Origin: Bacteroidia bacterium
GTDB lineage: Bacteria; Bacteroidota; Bacteroidia; Flavobacteriales; Flavobacteriaceae
Direction of reading: 5' to 3'
Assembly (NCBI GenBank): GCA_030428705.1
Contig: JAUIDI010000001.1
Coordinates: 186,001-250,000 of the forward strand
DNA: 64,000 bases
Shown: piece after piece, positions 16,199 through 25,896 of the stretch
Position numbering within the stretch: the first letter of the stretch is position 1
Layout: every line of letters starts with the position of its first letter
The notes under the pieces: generated by a model
Seen by the model: only the letters and a program-made list of their open reading frames with translations
Database searches by the model: none
Told to the model about the DNA's origin: nothing
Position numbers and translations under genes: made by a program

Positions 16199-18604
16199 TT
16201 AATTGCGCAAAGGCTTGCCCGTTTTCAACATATGCTGAATTCTTTCCAATGTCTTTTTCTCCGTACAGAGTGAGAGGAATGCTTCCCTTTCGAGGTCTAA
16301 AAGATATTGTTCGCTTACCAATGTGGGTTCGGAAAGGTCGCCCCCAGCCATCACGTAGGCCAATTTGTTCGCTATCTTTTTATCATGTTCACTGATGTAA
16401 TGGCTTGCTTCCATGGCATCCGTTCCGACCAAAAACATTCCAAGCGCTTGTTTTCCAAGAACTTTGACATCCTTTCTTTTGGGAGGTTTCGTATAACCCG
16501 CTTCGGCCATCAGTTTTGCATGCGCCTTGGCCGTCGCGATCTGTCGGTCTTTATTGACGACCACGATATCTTTTCCGTGTTGAAGGATGCCCAGATCATA
16601 GGCCTCATAGGCCGAGGTCGAGACTTTTGCCATTCCGATGGTCAGGAAATACTCCTGCAAAACGTTCAACTCCACATCGCCTTTTCTGAAGGTATCTTGT
16701 GCGCGGAGTGCAAATTCTTTTGAGCCGCCGCCACCGGGAATTACACCAACCCCGAATTCTACGAGACCGATATAGGTTTCGGCCGCTGCTACGACTTTGT
16801 CGGCATGCATGGAGAGTTCGCAACCCCCGCCCAAGGTCATGCCATGGGGTGCGGAAATCGTCGGAATCGACGAATATCGCATACGCATCATCGTATCCTG
16901 AAACATTTTGATGGCCATGTTCAATTCGTCGTATTCCTGTTCGACGGCCATCATAAATATCATGCCAATATTAGCACCAACGGAGAAATTTGCAGCTTGG
17001 TTACCGACGACCAATCCTTGAAAGTCTTTTTCGGCGAGATCGATTCCTTTGTTCAATCCGGCCAACACATCGCCGCCGATGGTATTCATTTTCGACTGGA
17101 ACTCTACGTTCAAAATTCCATCGCCCAAATCCTCTATGACGACACCACTATTTTTGAATACTTCGTTCGATTTACGGATATTGTCCAAAATGATAAAGGC
17201 ATCCTGACCGGGGACTTTTTCCATCGATTTCTTCGGAATATCATAATAGTAGGTAGCCCCATCTTTGACACTATAGAAGGAGCCGTTTCCGGCTGCCTGC
17301 ATTTCAGTGACCCAACCCGCGGGTTCTTGCCCTTCGGCCTTAATGAATTCCAATCCTTTTTCAAGTCCGACTGCATCCCATATTTGGAAGGGCCCATGTT
17401 CCCAACCGAAACCGGCCTTCATGGCATCGTCGATTTTATAGAGTTCGTCGGTGATTTCTGGAATGCGATGCGAGACATAGGCGAACAATTGCCCAAAACT
17501 CTTTCGGTAGAATTCACCGGCCTTGTCCTTTCCATTCACCAAAACGGTAAAACGGTCAATAACCTTGTCGATGGTCTTGGTAAGTTCCAAAGTGGCGAAC
17601 TTGGCACTCTTTTTAGAACGATAGTCCATGGTGTCCAAATCCAAAATAAGGATTTCGGTCTTGCCCTTATCGTCTTTTGTCTTTTTATAGAAACCTTGTC
17701 CGGTCTTACTGCCCAGCCACTTGTTCTCCATCATTGTGGAAATGAAATCGGGCAGGGCGAACAGTTCGTGACGCTCATCGTCCTTGCAATTTTCGGAGAT
17801 GCCATTGGCGACGTGCACCAAGGTATCCAGACCAACTACATCGACTGTTCTAAAGGTTGCGGATTTCGGGCGACCGATTACAGGGCCGGTCAACTTATCG
17901 ACCTCCTCGACGGTCATTCCTAAATCCTTGACCGCATGAAATAGGCTCTGAATGCTAAAAATTCCGATTCGGTTTCCGATAAAGGCAGGTGTATCCTTCG
18001 CAACTACGGAAGTTTTCCCCAAGAACTTTTCGCCATAACCGTTCAAAAATTCCAATACTTCCGGCGAAGTCTTTGGCCCCGGAATGATCTCAAAGAGTTT
18101 CAAATACCGGGCCGGATTGAAAAAGTGCGTTCCGCAGAAATGCTTTTGAAAATCATCACTTCTTCCCTCGCTCATAAATTTTATCGGAATACCGGAAGTA
18201 TTCGAGGTGATCAACGTACCGGGAGTGCGGTGTTTTTCCAAATTCTCGAAGACCTGTTTTTTAATGTCCAATCGCTCGACGACCACTTCGATGATCCAAT
18301 CGACTTTGGCGACCTTGGCGATGTCGTCTTCCAAATTTCCGGTAACGATCCTATTGGCAAATTTTTGATGGTAAATAGGAGAGGGTTTTGATTTTAGGGC
18401 CCCTGCCAATGAATCGTTGACCAATCTGTTGCGAACCACTTTATCGTCCAAGGTCAATCCCTTGGCTTTTTCTTTGTCATTGAGTTCTCTAGGAACAATA
18501 TCGAGCAACAGTACTTCTACACCGATATTGGCAAAATGGCAGGCAATGCCGCTACCCATGATTCCGGATCCGATTACGGCTACCTTATTAATATGTTTGT
18601 GCAT
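16199..18604 (-). CDS. fadN: 3-hydroxyacyl-CoA dehydrogenase/enoyl-CoA hydratase (FadN type)
   Basis: An 801-residue bifunctional enzyme for the middle two steps of beta-oxidation. The dehydrogenase comes first: the NAD-binding loop GSGIMG is at residues 12-17, followed by the HCDH C-terminal domains (NRIGIFS ... GRPKSATFRTVD). The enoyl-CoA hydratase/crotonase part is in the C-terminal half (GNQAANFSVGANIG and GMTLGGGCELSMHADKVVA). This order is that of Bacillus FadN and the reverse of Escherichia FadB/FadJ. The start is 19 bases after the marR stop, so the two are very probably co-transcribed. Confidence 0.93.
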   Translation of the reverse strand: MHKHINKVAVIGSGIMGSGIACHFANIGVEVLLLDIVPRELNDKEKAKGLTLDDKVVRNRLVNDSLAGALKSKPSPIYHQKFANRIVTGNLEDDIAKVAKVDWIIEVVVERLDIKKQVFENLEKHRTPGTLITSNTSGIPIKFMSEGRSDDFQKHFCGTHFFNPARYLKLFEIIPGPKTSPEVLEFLNGYGEKFLGKTSVVAKDTPAFIGNRIGIFSIQSLFHAVKDLGMTVEEVDKLTGPVIGRPKSATFRTVDVVGLDTLVHVANGISENCKDDERHELFALPDFISTMMENKWLGSKTGQGFYKKTKDDKGKTEILILDLDTMDYRSKKSAKFATLELTKTIDKVIDRFTVLVNGKDKAGEFYRKSFGQLFAYVSHRIPEITDELYKIDDAMKAGFGWEHGPFQIWDAVGLEKGLEFIKAEGQEPAGWVTEMQAAGNGSFYSVKDGATYYYDIPKKSMEKVPGQDAFIILDNIRKSNEVFKNSGVVIEDLGDGILNVEFQSKMNTIGGDVLAGLNKGIDLAEKDFQGLVVGNQAANFSVGANIGMIFMMAVEQEYDELNMAIKMFQDTMMRMRYSSIPTISAPHGMTLGGGCELSMHADKVVAAAETYIGLVEFGVGVIPGGGGSKEFALRAQDTFRKGDVELNVLQEYFLTIGMAKVSTSAYEAYDLGILQHGKDIVVVNKDRQIATAKAHAKLMAEAGYTKPPKRKDVKVLGKQALGMFLVGTDAMEASHYISEHDKKIANKLAYVMAGGDLSEPTLVSEQYLLDLEREAFLSLCTEKKTLERIQHMLKTGKPLRN

Positions 18605-18623
18605 AGGTTAATCGTTCGTTTTG

Positions 18624-19070
18624 TTAGATGGATGTTTTTTCGAATATGTTCTTTTCTGAAATTATTTTCATAATATTTTCGGTCACTTCGAAAAAGTGCT
18701 TCATTTTTTCTTCTTGAATACTTTCGCGAACCTCATCGTTGAACTTTAGTACCGCGCTTTTTGAAAGTTGTCGTTTTTCAAGACCGAACTCGGTTAAATG
18801 AATCAATACCCCGCGACCGTCATCAGGATTGGGCTTTCGTATAATCAATCCCTTTTCCTCCATGTTTTTCAAGATTCTTGAAAGGCTGGTGGCCTCCATG
18901 CCCATTTTGGGCCCCAACGATGTTGAGGGAGTGCCTTTTTTCGGGTCGATGCTCAACAGCGTAAACCCTGTCGCCATGGTGCTGTCATACTTCTTGGCTT
19001 CTTCGTTATACATTTTTGAAACGGCCAGCCATGTTTCGCGTAAAGCGTAGTCTATAGTAATCTCTTTCAT
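18624..19070 (-). CDS. MarR family transcriptional regulator of the fad operon
   Basis: A 148-residue winged-helix regulator of the MarR family. The recognition region is MGMEATSLSRILKNMEEKGLIIRKPNPDDGRGVLIHLTEFG, with the DGR wing typical of the family. I chose ATG at 19070; the longer frame to 19154 would run through the palindrome and promoter described separately. Its place between fadD and fadNAE, and a perfect palindrome overlapping its promoter, suggest that it represses its own transcript and the beta-oxidation genes, perhaps released by an acyl-CoA. This is an inference; no fatty acid ligand site can be read from the sequence. Confidence 0.88.
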   Translation of the reverse strand: MKEITIDYALRETWLAVSKMYNEEAKKYDSTMATGFTLLSIDPKKGTPSTSLGPKMGMEATSLSRILKNMEEKGLIIRKPNPDDGRGVLIHLTEFGLEKRQLSKSAVLKFNDEVRESIQEEKMKHFFEVTENIMKIISEKNIFEKTSI

Positions 19071-19089
19071 AAGATATTGTCGGGAACTC

Positions 19090-19120
19090 CAAAGATATAA
19101 AAATTTATTATGCATGCATA
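19090..19120 (-). promoter_or_regulatory. Predicted marR-fadNAE promoter
   Basis: On the minus strand the -7 element TATCTTTG (complement of 19090-19097) fits the Bacteroidota consensus TAnnTTTG perfectly. The -33 position at the standard 19-base spacing (complement of 19117-19120) falls inside the palindrome and reads CATG, which is a poor match to TTTG. The element lies 20 bases upstream of the marR ATG. Confidence 0.5.
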
Positions 19121-19127
19121 ATAAATT
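19102..19127. promoter_or_regulatory. 26-bp perfect palindrome, candidate MarR operator
   Basis: A perfect dyad of 13 bp per side centred between 19114 and 19115, with core TTATTATGCATGCATAATAA. It lies between the fadD stop and the marR start and covers the -33 region of the predicted marR promoter. Size, symmetry and position are those of a MarR family operator. On the minus strand it is followed by TTTTTA, so a weak, AT-rich terminator for fadD is an alternative, but the lack of loop and of GC pairs speaks against it. Confidence 0.7.
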
Positions 19128-19194
19128 AACATAAAAACAGAATGTTTTTTTCAAGAAAGTGTTAGCTGTTTTTAACTTATCTGTTGTCGGACAT

Positions 19195-20970
19195 TTATGA
19201 AGAGTGCTCGTAGATATCGTTGTAGAGTTCGATATATTTTTCTTTGATCGCCTTACGTTTGAGTTTCATGGTCGGGGTAAGGTGTCCTCCCTCGACCGTC
19301 CATTCATCAGGCGTAAGCCGAAACTGTTTTACCTTTTCCCATTTGGCAAAACTCTCATTTGACTTGTCAACTTCTTCTTGGTAACGTGCCAGTACCTCCG
19401 AACTGTTCAAAAGCTCGTTTTTTTCCGTTTCCGATAGGCCATGTCTTTTTGCCCACTCCTGTAAGAAATCAAAATTGGGCTGGATCAATGCCGCGGGCAT
19501 TTTTTCGCCTTCCCCTACGACCATGACCTGTTCTATGAAACGGGATTCTTTCATGGTGTTTTCCAATAATTGGGGCGCTACATATTTGCCTCCTGAGGTC
19601 TTGAACATTTCCTTCTTGCGATCCGTGATCATCAAAAATCCGTCTTCATCGATTTCACCGATATCGCCCGTATGAAAGTAGTCACCCGTCATTACTTCGG
19701 CGGTTTTTTCGGGGTCTTTGTAATATCCCATCATTACATTGGGGCCTTTGCACAAAATTTCACCGTCTTCGGCAATCTTGATATCAACGCCATCCAAGAT
19801 TTTGCCGACCTTGCCGATTTTCCAGCCGAAGTTTCTTATTTCGCTTACCGAAATACCCGGGGAGGTTTCCGTGAGGCCGTAGCATTCCATAATCGGCATT
19901 CCCGCAGCCCCGAAAATATGTCCGAGCCTGGGTTGAAGGGCCGCACTGCCCGATGCCATCATTTTTAAGTTACCGCCCAAGGCATCCTGCCATTTGCTAA
20001 AAATCAATTTTCGGGCCAGTGCCAACTGTTTTTCGTACCACCAACCGTTTTTTCCATAGGGCTCGAATTTCAAACCTAATTCTACCGCCCAATAGAACAG
20101 TTTCTTTTTGATTCCTGTTAGTTCGGCTCCCTTCGCAATAATGGCATCATAAACCTTTTCGACCAATCTTGGCACCACTGTCATAGCCTCAGGTTTTACT
20201 TCTTTCACGTTTTCGCTGATTTTGTCCAATCCCTCCGCAAAATAGATTTCATAGCACAGGTATTGATAGGCGTAGGCAAACGTACGTTCAAAAATATGGC
20301 ATATGGGAAGGAAGCTCAATACCTTGTCGCCCGGTTTTAGGGGCAATCTATTTTTTGCCGAAAGTACGTTCGAAACAATATTGTTGTGGGAAAGCATTAC
20401 GCCTTTTGGCTTGCCGGTGGTTCCAGAGGTATATATAATCGTGGCGAGGTCTTCCGGCTTGACCTGATCTTTTCTCACCTCGACTTCGTTCTGGTTCGAA
20501 TCGTCTTCGCCCAGTTCAAGAACCTCTTGCCAGTTGTTACAATTGTTGAGCTTATCAAAAGAATAGACCTCTTTTACGGTCTTTAGTTTGTTCCTGACTT
20601 TTAGCACTTTTTCCAGGACTTCATCACAGGAAACAAAAATGTACTTTGATTCGGAATGATTGATGATATATTTATAGTCATCCTCTGAAATCGTAGGGTA
20701 TATGGGTACGGTCTGGGCTCCGATCTGAAGTATACCAATATCCATGATATTCCATTCGGTACGGTTTGTCGATGAGATCAATGCAATCTTATCGTCTATT
20801 TGGACCCCCATTCGCAACAACGCCCTACTAATGGTATTTGCCTTTGCTATATATTCCTCGGTCGATGTGGGCACCCATTTTCCATCGTATTTAGTAACCA
20901 AACATTTGTCAAGGGGATGGTTTTCAAGTTGGTAGTACGGAAAGTCGAATAACCTAGTTACTGTTTGCAT
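19195..20970 (-). CDS. fadD: Long-chain acyl-CoA synthetase (FadD type)
   Basis: A 591-residue AMP-forming ligase that activates long-chain fatty acids to acyl-CoA, the entry step of beta-oxidation. The ATP/AMP signature TIIYTSGTTGKPKGVML and the later motifs YGLTETSPG, YFHTGDIGEIDEDGF and DRKKEMFKTSGGKYVAP are all present. The length and the insert around residues 280-330 fit long-chain synthetases. It is the first gene of the minus-strand fad group. The marR palindrome lies after its stop, so fadD may have a separate promoter. Confidence 0.92.
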   Translation of the reverse strand: MQTVTRLFDFPYYQLENHPLDKCLVTKYDGKWVPTSTEEYIAKANTISRALLRMGVQIDDKIALISSTNRTEWNIMDIGILQIGAQTVPIYPTISEDDYKYIINHSESKYIFVSCDEVLEKVLKVRNKLKTVKEVYSFDKLNNCNNWQEVLELGEDDSNQNEVEVRKDQVKPEDLATIIYTSGTTGKPKGVMLSHNNIVSNVLSAKNRLPLKPGDKVLSFLPICHIFERTFAYAYQYLCYEIYFAEGLDKISENVKEVKPEAMTVVPRLVEKVYDAIIAKGAELTGIKKKLFYWAVELGLKFEPYGKNGWWYEKQLALARKLIFSKWQDALGGNLKMMASGSAALQPRLGHIFGAAGMPIMECYGLTETSPGISVSEIRNFGWKIGKVGKILDGVDIKIAEDGEILCKGPNVMMGYYKDPEKTAEVMTGDYFHTGDIGEIDEDGFLMITDRKKEMFKTSGGKYVAPQLLENTMKESRFIEQVMVVGEGEKMPAALIQPNFDFLQEWAKRHGLSETEKNELLNSSEVLARYQEEVDKSNESFAKWEKVKQFRLTPDEWTVEGGHLTPTMKLKRKAIKEKYIELYNDIYEHSS

Positions 20971-21150
20971 ATTTAGTTTCTGATAGGTTATTGCAAAATA
21001 GGAAAAGGAAGTGGGATTCTAAAATGGCTTTGACAAAATACGGAAACAATTTTTGCGAAATCAACAGGTAGGGACGTCGAGTCTAATGATTTAAGCCCAA
21101 AAAGACTATAATCGATCAGATAATTCGATCTAAATTACTAGACGATACGG

Positions 21151-24100
21151 TTACTTTTTGTTTCTTTCGATCCATTCCCTGGCATTTACAAAAGCCTCCA
21201 ACCAAGGCGAAACCCTATCGTTTCTGTCCTTTGGATAATAGGCCCAGTTCCAAGGAAAAATAGAGCGTTCGATATGCGGCATGGTCACCAGATGCCTTCC
21301 CGTTTTATCACAGAGCATTGCCGTATTGAAATCGCTGCCGTTTGGATTGGCCGGATAGCCTTCATAACCGTATTTGGCAACGATATCGTAATCGTCTTCG
21401 GAAAGTGGCAAACTGAATTTCCCTTCTCCGTGGGAAATCCAAACGCCCAATGTGGCCCCTTCCAACGAGGAAAGCATTACCGAATTGTTTTTCTGGATTT
21501 TCACCGAGGTAAAGTTACTTTCGTGCTTGTGCGAATCGTTGTAGGTCATTTTTCCGTGCCGTTCGCCATGTTCGGGATTGATAAGATCAAGTTCTACAAA
21601 CAATTGGCAACCGTTACAGATACCTACTGAAAGCGTATCGGGCCGTGCGAAGAAATCATCGATGACTTTTTTTGCCTTTTCATTGTACTTGATGGCCCCG
21701 GCCCAGCCTTTGGCACTGCCCAAAACATCGGAATTGGAAAATCCACCCACAGCACCTAAAAATTGAATATCTTCCAACGTTTCTCGGCCCGAGATCAAAT
21801 CGGTCATGTGCACATCCTTGACATCGAAACCGGCAAGGTACATGGCATTCGCCATTTCACGTTCCGAATTGCTGCCTTTTTCACGAAGGATGGCCGCTTT
21901 AGGCCTCGACTGCGCTTGACCGGACAACTTTCCTGTATGGTTTTTGGGAAAGACATACTTTAAAGGCTGATTTTTATAATTGTCAAAACGGTCTTTTGCC
22001 AGACCGTTTGAAGTCTGTTTGTCGTCCAATAAATAGGAAGTCTTGAACCAAATGTCCCTTAACGAAACGATGTTCAATCCCATTTCCATACTGCCGTTTT
22101 TGATGCTCAAGGTAGGTTCTGAAACTACGTGCCCTATCTTTTTAAAGTCGATATTTTGCTCCGACAGATAGGTTTCCACGGATGCATCCTTTGCCTGAAA
22201 AGCGATACCTGCATTTTCGGAAAACAACAATTTTATGGTATCGGGCTCCCCTAAATCGGAAAGGTCTAGTTCGGCCCCTAAATCATTGTCGGCAAAACAC
22301 ATTTCCAATAGGGTTGTTATCAATCCGCCTGAGGCAACGTCATGCCCGGCAGCTATTTGCCCTTTTTTGATCAAAGTCTGAATGGAATTAAAGACAGTTT
22401 TAAAATATTCGGGATTTTTTACCGTTGGGGCTTCATTTCCTACGGAATTTCGAATCTGCGAAAATGAAGATCCGCCCAATTTAAAACCATCTTTTGATAG
22501 GTCGATGTAATAAATACTGCCACCATCTTTTTTAAGAACCGGTTCGATGACTTTGGTGATATCATCACAATGGCCTGCGGCTGAAATTACGACCGTACCC
22601 GGAGCAATGACTTCTCCATCTTCATATTTCTGTTTCATCGAAAGGGAATCCTTGCCGGTCGGTACATTGATGCCCAAGGCGATCGAGAAATCGGAAACGG
22701 CCTGTACCGCTTCATATAGTCTGGCGTCCTCTCCTTCATTTTTACACGGCCACATCCAGTTGGCCGATAGCGAAACGGATTTCAAACCGTCTTTCAATGG
22801 TGCCCAAACAATATTCGTCAAGGCCTCGGCAATACTGTTCTTGCTTCCGGCCGAAGAATCGATTAGTCCGGAAATAGGGGAGTGGCCGATGCTGGTGGCG
22901 ATACCTTCCTTCCCTTTGAAATCCAGTGCCATTACACCGCAATTGTTAAGGGGCAATTGCAGGGGGCCGGCACATTGCTGTTTGGCCACGCGACCGCCGA
23001 CGCAACGGTCCACCTTGTTGGTCAACCAATCTTTACTGGCCACGGCCTCCAACTGTAAAACCTGTTCTAAATAGTCATGAAAGAATTCCAGCGAATACTC
23101 GGGGTCTCTATAATTTCTTTGAACGGTCTCATCGGTCAACACGGTCTTCGGGGAACTGCCGAACATATCCTCAAGGTTCATGTCCATTGGCCTATCCCCA
23201 TTTTTGGAAGACTCGAACGTAAATTTGTGGTCGCTGGTCACATCGCCGACCTGATACATGGGCGAACGTTCGCGATCCGCTATTCTTTGTAGCAGGTCGA
23301 TGTCTTTCCGGCCGATGACCAACCCCATTCGTTCCTGTGATTCGTTACCGATAATTTCTTTGGCCGACAAGGTAGGGTCTCCGATAGGCAACTGGTCCAA
23401 ATCGATTTTGCCCCCGGTATCCTCTACCAATTCCGAAAGGCAATTGAGATGGCCTCCCGCCCCGTGATCGTGAATCGAGACAATCGGATTCGATTCGCTT
23501 TCGACCATACCACGAATGGCATTGGCTGCCCGTTTCTGCATTTCGGGGTTCGAACGCTGGACCGCGTTCAATTCGATGGCCGAACTGAATTCGCCGGTAT
23601 CCGCACTGGAAACCGCCGCACCGCCCATACCGATACGATAATTGTCGCCGCCGAGGATTACGATCTTATCGCCTTCGGTAGGAGTTTCCTTCAAGGCTTG
23701 CTGTGATTTGCCATAACCGATTCCCCCGGCTTGCATAATGACCTTGTCATAGCCCAATCTTCGTCCTGCCTCGTCATGTTCAAAGGTCAATACCGACCCG
23801 GATATCAAGGGTTGCCCGAATTTGTTGCCGAAATCGGATGCGCCATTGGAAGCTTTTATAAGAATATCCATAGGCGTTTGATAGAGCCATTTGCGTTCGA
23901 GCATTGTCTTTTCCCACGGCCTGTCTTGTTCCAATCTTGAATAGGCTGTCATGTAAACGGCCGTTCCTGCCAGGGGCAAAGAACCTTTTCCGCCGGCCAA
24001 ACGATCACGGATTTCACCTCCCGAACCCGTTGCCGCTCCGTTAAAAGGTTCGACGGTGGTCGGGAAATTGTGTGTTTCAGCCTTTAGCGAAATGACTGAT

Positions 24101-24816
24101 TCAAATTCTTTTTCTTCGTAATAATCCGGCCTGTCGGCACTTTTAGGAGCGAACTGTACCACGTCTGGACCTTTGAGAAAAGCCACATTGTCCTTATAGG
24201 CGGAAACAATATCGTTTGGGTTCTCTTGTGATGTTCTCTTGATCAGCTTGAACAGCGAGGTGGGCATCTCCTTTCCGTCGATTACAAAAGTGCCATTGAA
24301 TATTTTATGCCTACAATGTTCCGAATTGACCTGACTGAAACCGAACACTTCAGAGTCGGTCAAGGGACGTCCGATTTTTTCGGAAAGATTTTCCAGATAA
24401 ACAATTTCCTCATCGCTTAATGCCAATCCTTCATCGCGATTGTACGATGCAATATCATCGATTTCCAAAATTGGCTCCGGTACGATATCTATTTTAAAAA
24501 TTTCCTGGTTCAAAGAAACAAACTTTTGGGAAAGCATAGGGTCGAAATCGGAAAAATCGGAAGGTACCGCACGGAATTCCTCGATTCGAAGAATTCCTGA
24601 AATGCCCATATTTTGGGTAATTTCGGTAGCGTTGGTACTCCAAGGAGTAATCATGGCTGCCCTTGGGCCAATAAAAAAGGCGTCAATTGACGCCGTGTTT
24701 ATCTTTGGTCGGTTGCCGAACAACCACATGAGTTTGGCCGTATTTTCTTGAGAAAGTTCTTGTTCCGTTTGTACCGCAAAAATGGTAGTGCCTACATCCC
24801 CGAAAAAATGAATCAT
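21151..24816 (-). CDS. purL: Phosphoribosylformylglycinamidine synthase
   Basis: A 1221-residue single-chain enzyme for the fourth step of purine synthesis, converting FGAR to FGAM with glutamine and ATP. The N-terminal domain, the two AIR-synthase-like ATPase halves (including KAETHNFPTTVEPFNGAATGSGGEIRD and SIHDHGAGGH) and the C-terminal class I glutaminase (GICNGCQLF nucleophile region and PHIERSIFPWNW His region) are all present. It is the large PurL type, somewhat shorter than the Escherichia enzyme (about 1295). It stands alone with about 180 bases to fadD and 227 bases to the next gene upstream. Confidence 0.95.
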   Translation of the reverse strand: MIHFFGDVGTTIFAVQTEQELSQENTAKLMWLFGNRPKINTASIDAFFIGPRAAMITPWSTNATEITQNMGISGILRIEEFRAVPSDFSDFDPMLSQKFVSLNQEIFKIDIVPEPILEIDDIASYNRDEGLALSDEEIVYLENLSEKIGRPLTDSEVFGFSQVNSEHCRHKIFNGTFVIDGKEMPTSLFKLIKRTSQENPNDIVSAYKDNVAFLKGPDVVQFAPKSADRPDYYEEKEFESVISLKAETHNFPTTVEPFNGAATGSGGEIRDRLAGGKGSLPLAGTAVYMTAYSRLEQDRPWEKTMLERKWLYQTPMDILIKASNGASDFGNKFGQPLISGSVLTFEHDEAGRRLGYDKVIMQAGGIGYGKSQQALKETPTEGDKIVILGGDNYRIGMGGAAVSSADTGEFSSAIELNAVQRSNPEMQKRAANAIRGMVESESNPIVSIHDHGAGGHLNCLSELVEDTGGKIDLDQLPIGDPTLSAKEIIGNESQERMGLVIGRKDIDLLQRIADRERSPMYQVGDVTSDHKFTFESSKNGDRPMDMNLEDMFGSSPKTVLTDETVQRNYRDPEYSLEFFHDYLEQVLQLEAVASKDWLTNKVDRCVGGRVAKQQCAGPLQLPLNNCGVMALDFKGKEGIATSIGHSPISGLIDSSAGSKNSIAEALTNIVWAPLKDGLKSVSLSANWMWPCKNEGEDARLYEAVQAVSDFSIALGINVPTGKDSLSMKQKYEDGEVIAPGTVVISAAGHCDDITKVIEPVLKKDGGSIYYIDLSKDGFKLGGSSFSQIRNSVGNEAPTVKNPEYFKTVFNSIQTLIKKGQIAAGHDVASGGLITTLLEMCFADNDLGAELDLSDLGEPDTIKLLFSENAGIAFQAKDASVETYLSEQNIDFKKIGHVVSEPTLSIKNGSMEMGLNIVSLRDIWFKTSYLLDDKQTSNGLAKDRFDNYKNQPLKYVFPKNHTGKLSGQAQSRPKAAILREKGSNSEREMANAMYLAGFDVKDVHMTDLISGRETLEDIQFLGAVGGFSNSDVLGSAKGWAGAIKYNEKAKKVIDDFFARPDTLSVGICNGCQLFVELDLINPEHGERHGKMTYNDSHKHESNFTSVKIQKNNSVMLSSLEGATLGVWISHGEGKFSLPLSEDDYDIVAKYGYEGYPANPNGSDFNTAMLCDKTGRHLVTMPHIERSIFPWNWAYYPKDRNDRVSPWLEAFVNAREWIERNKK

Positions 24817-24848
24817 GTACAGTATGAATTGTTAAGTTTTGGAAAGTG

Positions 24849-24856
24849 CAAATTTA
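24849..24856 (-). promoter_or_regulatory. Possible -7 element of the purL promoter
   Basis: TAAATTTG on the minus strand fits the TAnnTTTG consensus and lies about 33 bases upstream of the purL ATG. No convincing -33 TTTG is found at the usual spacing. Confidence 0.35.
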
Positions 24857-24997
24857 CGATTTTGAGTTGGATTTTGATAGACGAAATTTGGGAGTTGTTA
24901 ACCAGGTATGTTGATATGATTCAAATGGAAAACGTACTATGAAAATAATATACCTTAATTTATCGCTTCCTTGTCGAAACAAGATGTTCTCAGAAGT

Positions 24998-25018
24998 AAA
25001 AAAGCCCCAAAAAGGGGC
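24998..25018 (-). terminator. Intrinsic terminator after the SDR gene
   Basis: GCCCC-AAAAA-GGGGC (25004-25018) forms a five-GC-pair hairpin. On the minus strand it is followed by a run of six T (complement of 24998-25003). It lies 26 bases after the SDR stop. Confidence 0.8.
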
Positions 25019-25043
25019 CTGTCCTAAACCAGGTTTAACACGC

Positions 25044-25805
25044 CTATAAAAATATTCCGCCTGCGGCCTCGATACGTTGCCCATTGATCCAGCGAGCGTC
25101 TTCGGTACATAAAAAAGATACTATAGCGCCTATATCCTCAGGTTCACCAACACGACCCAACGCGGTATTATTTGCAACTATCGTTCTCTTATGTTCATTG
25201 TCCCTATTGGTACCACCACCAAAATCCGTGGCGATGGCCCCAGGTGCCACCACATTGGCCGTAATGCCACGCGACCCCAATTCTTTGGCCAAATAACGGG
25301 TAAAGACTTCCACTGCCCCTTTCATGGCGCCATAGGCCGATGAACCGGGAAATGAAAACCGGGCCAGACCTGAGGATATATTGATAATTCCACCCCCATC
25401 GTTAAGTAGGGGCAACGCTTTTTGGGTTAGAAAATATACACCCTTAAAATGGATCTGCATCATTTCGTCAAAATCTTCCTCTGTGGTTTCGGTAAATGGT
25501 TTGTAGATGCCCGTACCCGCATTGTTGATGACAAAATCAAAATTCGGACTACCTGTTTCCGCTTGCAATTTTGAGGCGACTTTTGCGAAAAAGTCATTAA
25601 AAGTATTGATGTTGCGGGTGTCCAATTGAAAGGCATAGGCCTTTTGCCCCATACTTTGCACTTTTGCCATTACTTCGTCGGCTGCCTTTTTGTTGGTATG
25701 GTAGGTCAAAACCACGTCGATTCCCTTTTTGGCCAGATTAAGAGCCATATCTTTTCCAAGTCCGCGGCTGCCGCCTGTTACCAATGCTATTTTGTTGTTG
25801 CTCAT
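25044..25805 (-). CDS. Short-chain dehydrogenase/reductase (FabG-like)
   Basis: A 253-residue classical SDR oxidoreductase using NAD(P). The cofactor loop is TGGSRGLGKDMA, NNAGTG is the structural motif, and the catalytic Ser and YxxxK are in INISSGLARFSFPGSSAYGAMK. The end EAAGGIFL resembles the conserved C-terminal tail of FabG-like enzymes. The substrate is unknown. It lies 91 bases downstream of, and in the same direction as, an AraC-type regulator that could control it, and it is followed by a clear terminator. Confidence 0.88.
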   Translation of the reverse strand: MSNNKIALVTGGSRGLGKDMALNLAKKGIDVVLTYHTNKKAADEVMAKVQSMGQKAYAFQLDTRNINTFNDFFAKVASKLQAETGSPNFDFVINNAGTGIYKPFTETTEEDFDEMMQIHFKGVYFLTQKALPLLNDGGGIINISSGLARFSFPGSSAYGAMKGAVEVFTRYLAKELGSRGITANVVAPGAIATDFGGGTNRDNEHKRTIVANNTALGRVGEPEDIGAIVSFLCTEDARWINGQRIEAAGGIFL

Positions 25806-25896
25806 TGTTTCTATTTTTTAAAATAATTGAATGCTACAAAGATCGAGGTTATCTACCGCCTTTCGTTTGCGTTCTACAACCAAATAGTTGTAAAAT

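Noticed and set aside
16805-17923. 372-codon open frame on the plus strand
   Set aside because: It is antisense to the well-supported fadN gene and has the composition of a shadow frame.
19102-19127. The marR palindrome read as a terminator of fadD
   Set aside because: It is a loopless, almost GC-free perfect dyad and overlaps a promoter; an operator explains it better, although a weak terminating effect cannot be excluded.
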